Assembly (NCBI RefSeq): GCF_004135975.1
Contig: NZ_CP026538.1
Coordinates: 3,534,001-3,598,000 of the forward strand
Source: Solidesulfovibrio carbinolicus
GTDB taxonomy: Bacteria; Desulfobacterota; Desulfovibrionia; Desulfovibrionales; Desulfovibrionaceae
DNA length: 64,000 nucleotides
Direction of reading: 5' to 3'
The notes below the pieces were generated by a model that was given only the letters and a program-made list of their open reading frames with translations, was not told where the DNA came from and did no database searches. The position numbers and the translations under genes were made by a program. Positions 61,759 to 64,000 of this stretch are shown here, piece after piece; position 1 is the first letter of the stretch, and every line of letters starts with the position of its first letter.

Positions 61759-62034
61759 ATGTCACGTAAATGTCTGTGGGACAAATCACATCCCAGCTTT
61801 AAGAAGCATAAACTCCCTTGCCGTTTCTTATGTGAGAAATGCAACAAAGAGATTTACTCAAAATATCGTGGACTTTTCACCCCAACACAATTCAAAGACA
61901 ACATCGACTTAATCAAAGAACAAAGAAAACGAACTTCTGAACGAGAATGGAACCTAGGAGAAGCATGGGTTGTCGAAAAACTGGGATTAGATACCCTTGT
62001 AAAATTGGATTTGTTTGAAAACGGTCTTGTGTAA
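61759..62034 (+). CDS. Protein with one copy of the small CxxC module
   Basis: 91 aa from the ATG at 61759 (GGAGAA nine bases upstream). 'RKCLWDKSHPSFKKHKLPCR' then 'FLCEKCNKEIYSKYRGLFTP' is the same module as in the upstream gene; the helical C terminus is basic to mixed. A decayed copy of its 3' end lies at about 62557-62608. Confidence 0.72.
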   Translation: MSRKCLWDKSHPSFKKHKLPCRFLCEKCNKEIYSKYRGLFTPTQFKDNIDLIKEQRKRTSEREWNLGEAWVVEKLGLDTLVKLDLFENGLV

Positions 62035-62058
62035 CCGCTTTGTTTAATTTTTAGTCCG

Positions 62059-62096
62059 AAGGTGGACCGCCCTGCCCAGGTGGTTCACCTTTTTTT
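62059..62096 (+). terminator. Terminator of the 91-aa CxxC gene
   Basis: AAGGTG-GA-CC / GG-TT-CACCTT stem followed by seven T. The repeat copy at about 62632-62666 has a better stem (AAGGTGAAC / GTTCACCTT) but no T-run. Confidence 0.75.
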
Positions 62097-62301
62097 AACG
62101 GCGTGGTATGCTGGGCCATGATCAGTCCCAGGTGGTCCCAGTGCCGCCCGTTGGGTCAGTGTGGTGAGTGTATCCCATCGGCCACAGCTTGGGAAGTTTG
62201 CTTGGTGTTGCTGCTGGGGTAGAAAAAGTTCAAGAATTACTTTGGACAAGAGTCCAGTGAAGTTGCCATGAAACTCACCGTGAGACCGATGCCCCAGGAT
62301 T

Positions 62302-62313
62302 CCAGTTTACTGG
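62302..62313. repeat. Island palindrome CCAGTTTACTGG, copy 6
   Basis: End of direct repeat copy 1; followed by ACTTTTGAAAA. Confidence 0.78.
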
Positions 62314-62552
62314 ACTTTTGAAAAACCGGAATTTAGCGTTTTCTCGGCGTAGAAAATCGCAGGATCCTGTGGATGGAAGGTTGCCAACTCGTCTGTAAAA
62401 CGGTAAAACCAAGCAAAACGGCGTGATATAATCATTTTGGAGTGAAAAAGCACTTTCCAAATGGCATAATCCTGCCATTTTTCGGTAGAGGGAGGAGTCA
62501 AATACGTGGTGAACCGCGTTTTTGGAACAAAAGTGGAGCCTATGCAGTCAAA

Positions 62553-62890
62553 AGTTTTGGGTTCGATCCCCTTGTAAAAATTTACTTGTTTGAGAATAAT
62601 CCTATGTAAGTCCCGGACTTGCTCGTCTCCTGAAGGTGAACAGCCCTGCCCCGGTGGTTCACCTTTCGTTAACGGCGTGGTATCCTGGACAAGGATAATT
62701 CCCAGTGCCGCCCAGCTGAACCAGTAGAGGTGAGTGTATGCCATTGGCAGCAACTTGGGAGGTTTACTTGGTGTTGCCGTTGAGGGAAAAAAGATTAAGA
62801 ATAACTGGCAATAAGATGTTCCTATGGTTGCCGAGATAATTACCGTGCATCCACCGATGCTCAAAGATTCCAGTTTACTGGACTTTTGAA
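62553..62890. repeat. Direct repeat, copy 2, with remnant of the CxxC gene 3' end
   Basis: Counterpart of 61980-62320. Its first ~55 bases align with the last codons of the 91-aa gene (CCCTTGTAAAA, TTGTTTGA, ATGTAA) but the frame is broken. It ends at CCAGTTTACTGG 62870-62881. Confidence 0.7.
62870..62881. repeat. Island palindrome CCAGTTTACTGG, copy 7
   Basis: End of direct repeat copy 2; followed by ACTTTTGAAAA. Confidence 0.78.
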
Positions 62891-63062
62891 AATCCTGAAT
62901 TTAGCCGTTTTTTTCGGTACGGGGAATAACAAATATATTTTTCATATTGCACAAGCGACACTACGTTTACGACGAACCAGTATTGTCCTATTAAATGCAC
63001 TGTTGGATACACAAACGTTCGGTCCCAAATGAAACAAAACCCTGTTTTACCTTGGACTATTT

Positions 63063-63638
63063 ATGCAAAATACAAACAAAACAAAAGAACAGCTTACACT
63101 AGAACTACAGGCCGCACGAAAATTAATTTCAGAACTTTGGGATATCGAAACTGATCGTCAGTTAGCTGAAGAAGCTCTAAAAGAATCGGAACAATTTCTA
63201 AGATCAACGTTGGACTGCCTTTCTGCTAATATTGCCTTGCTGGACAACCAAGGAAATATTTTACATGTTAATAAAGCATGGGATGATTTCGCTCGACAAA
63301 ATGGCCTTTATCCAAATGATGTTTCAATAGGAACAAACTATTTGGGCATCTGTGATAACGCCTCTGGAACACATGCTGAAGAGGCAGTTCATTTCGCAAA
63401 AGGAATTAGAAGTGTTGCGAGTGGGGAGACAGATTTTTTTATACTTGAGTATCCGTGTGACTCACCAACGAAAAAGAGGTGGTTTGCAGGACGGGTCACT
63501 CCATTTCCCGGCGAAAGCCCCCGCAAAGTTGTCGTCGCCCATGAAGACATTACTGAACGGAAGATAGCCGAAGAAGAGATGCGTAAAAGTGAAATTCGTT
63601 TTCGACGCATAACAGATTCTGCACTAGATGCATATTGA
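63063..63638 (+). pseudogene. PAS sensor histidine kinase, N-terminal part before a frameshift
   Basis: 191 aa: an N-terminal coiled coil, a PAS domain ('STLDCLSANIALLDNQGNIL' to 'VVVAHEDITERKIAEEEMRK', a PAS-PAC end) and the beginning of a second PAS ('RFRRITDSALDAY') cut by TGA at 63636-63638. The next frame continues the same PAS domain without loss. Restoring one base near 63632 would give the usual 'DALDAILMIDSQG'. Soluble; no membrane segment. It may be a real frameshift, a sequencing error or two coupled genes. Confidence 0.75.
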
Positions 63639-64000
63639 TGATTGATTCTCAAGGAAAAGTATCTTTTTGGAATCCGGCTGCTGAACGCTTACTAGGCTAC
63701 TCGAAAGATGAAGCCAGTGGCCAAGATTTACACTCACTTATTGCGCCGGAAAGATATCTCGATGCTTATACTAAAGGATTTAAGAAGTTTCACAACACTG
63801 GTCAAGGCGACGCAATTGGCAAGACTATAGAACTTTCCGCACGTATAAAAGACGGTCGGGAGATTCCTATTTCTTTGTCACTTTCTTCACTTCATACAGC
63901 CGACGGATGGCATGCTGTCGGAATTATTCGAGACAATTCTGAATTACGACGACTCGAAAAGGCAAAAGACGACTTAGAACGTATTTCTCGTCATAATTTA
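63638..64000 (+). pseudogene. PAS sensor histidine kinase, continuation, 3' truncated by window edge
   Basis: An ATG at 63638 overlaps the preceding TGA by one base (TGATG). The frame encodes the rest of the second PAS ('MIDSQGKVSFWNPAAERLLG', 'IKDGREIPISLSLSSLHTAD') and the start of a HisKA domain ('LEKAKDDLERISRHNL', His being the phosphoacceptor). Open to the window end. Either the second half of a frameshifted kinase or a translationally coupled gene. Confidence 0.72.

Larger units (their letters stand above)
61980..62320. repeat. Direct repeat downstream of CxxC gene, copy 1
   Basis: Includes the last codons of the 91-aa gene, a terminator-like hairpin, the string AACGGCGTGGTAT, CAGTGCCGCCC, TTGGTGTTGC and ends at CCAGTTTACTGG (62302-62313). 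The copy at about 62553-62890 has the same order with indels. Confidence 0.75.
62035..63062. other. Non-coding repeat-rich region
   Basis: About 1.0 kb between the CxxC genes and the PAS kinase, made mostly of two diverged ~330-bp repeats, each ending in CCAGTTTACTGG, with a TGGCATAATCCTGCCA palindrome at about 62463 between them. No supported gene. Confidence 0.65.
36060..64000. mobile_element. Genomic island / integrated element (left part, extends beyond window)
   Basis: From about 36.06 kb the sequence turns AT-rich and repeat-rich. It carries a transposase, two tyrosine recombinases, a primase-polymerase/helicase replication gene, iteron-like repeats, XRE regulators, DUF6573 genes and many non-coding repeats, against a core with ribosomal and tRNA synthetase genes. 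The left boundary lies between the tRNA-Val promoter and 36.13 kb. I found no direct repeat of the tRNA end inside the window, so the attachment site is unproven. Confidence 0.75.

Noticed and set aside
62551-62580. tRNA T-arm-like string GGGTTCGATCCC as a possible attachment site
   Set aside because: It aligns with the decayed 3' end of the CxxC gene repeat (61985-62000) and no other tRNA arm is present, so the similarity is coincidental.

Overview
This window looks like a chromosome segment from a high-GC, sulfate-reducer-like deltaproteobacterium of the Desulfovibrio/Solidesulfovibrio type. I infer this from gene content and style, not from a database search. It falls into two parts. Positions 1 to about 35.9 kb are GC-rich core chromosome with strong Shine-Dalgarno sites and many rho-independent terminators. 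Positions from about 36.0 kb to the window end are clearly AT-richer, full of repeats and typical of an integrated mobile element.

Core part. 0-3 kb: the tail of a response-regulator/histidine-kinase hybrid, a small unknown protein, an HD-domain hydrolase and a drug/metabolite exporter. 3 kb: an orphan RiPP precursor with a nitrile-hydratase-like leader. 4.5-8.4 kb: a large membrane glycosyltransferase and a GGDEF diguanylate cyclase. 8.4-15.9 kb: a regulatory locus. Here a minus-strand operon (TauE/SafE permease, small membrane protein, stress-like protein, 55-aa protein) faces an unusual Lon protease that carries a receiver domain, with an NtrC-type activator and its kinase just downstream. 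The gap between the divergent units holds three GTTGC-N5-GCAAC sites and a sigma-54-type promoter. 16-28.7 kb: a CPBP-like membrane protein, a MacB/FtsX permease, an RRM protein, a periplasmic Cache protein next to a chemoreceptor, type III glutamine synthetase, a MerR regulator, an ECF sigma / membrane protein / CpxP-like operon and an acyltransferase. 28.9-35.9 kb: the classic thrS-infC-rpmI-rplT-pheS-pheT translation cluster and a tRNA-Val(GAC).

Island part. Immediately upstream of tRNA-Val the composition changes. The cargo includes two chemoreceptors (one sCache-like, one NIT-type) behind a shared 38-bp upstream element, a CheY-like regulator, and a flagellin whose variable region is a LamG-like domain but which carries an in-frame stop. 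A 1570-bp segment (small protein, DUF6573 protein, XRE regulator) is present twice, with the last 513 bp identical, and an intact IS1595-type element abuts one copy. The backbone holds a XRE regulator, two unknown proteins, a TGT/DpdA-like protein (possible 7-deazaguanine DNA modification), a primase-polymerase/RepA-like helicase fusion next to iteron-like repeats, a candidate ORF-less group II intron 3' part, two tyrosine recombinases and a family of small CxxC proteins. A short palindrome, CCAGTWWACTGG (one copy has a C for T), recurs seven times between island genes and nowhere that I could find in the core. The window ends inside a PAS histidine kinase split by an apparent frameshift, so the far island boundary is not visible.

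Together the island reads as an integrated, replication-competent element whose cargo would alter sensing and motility of the host.
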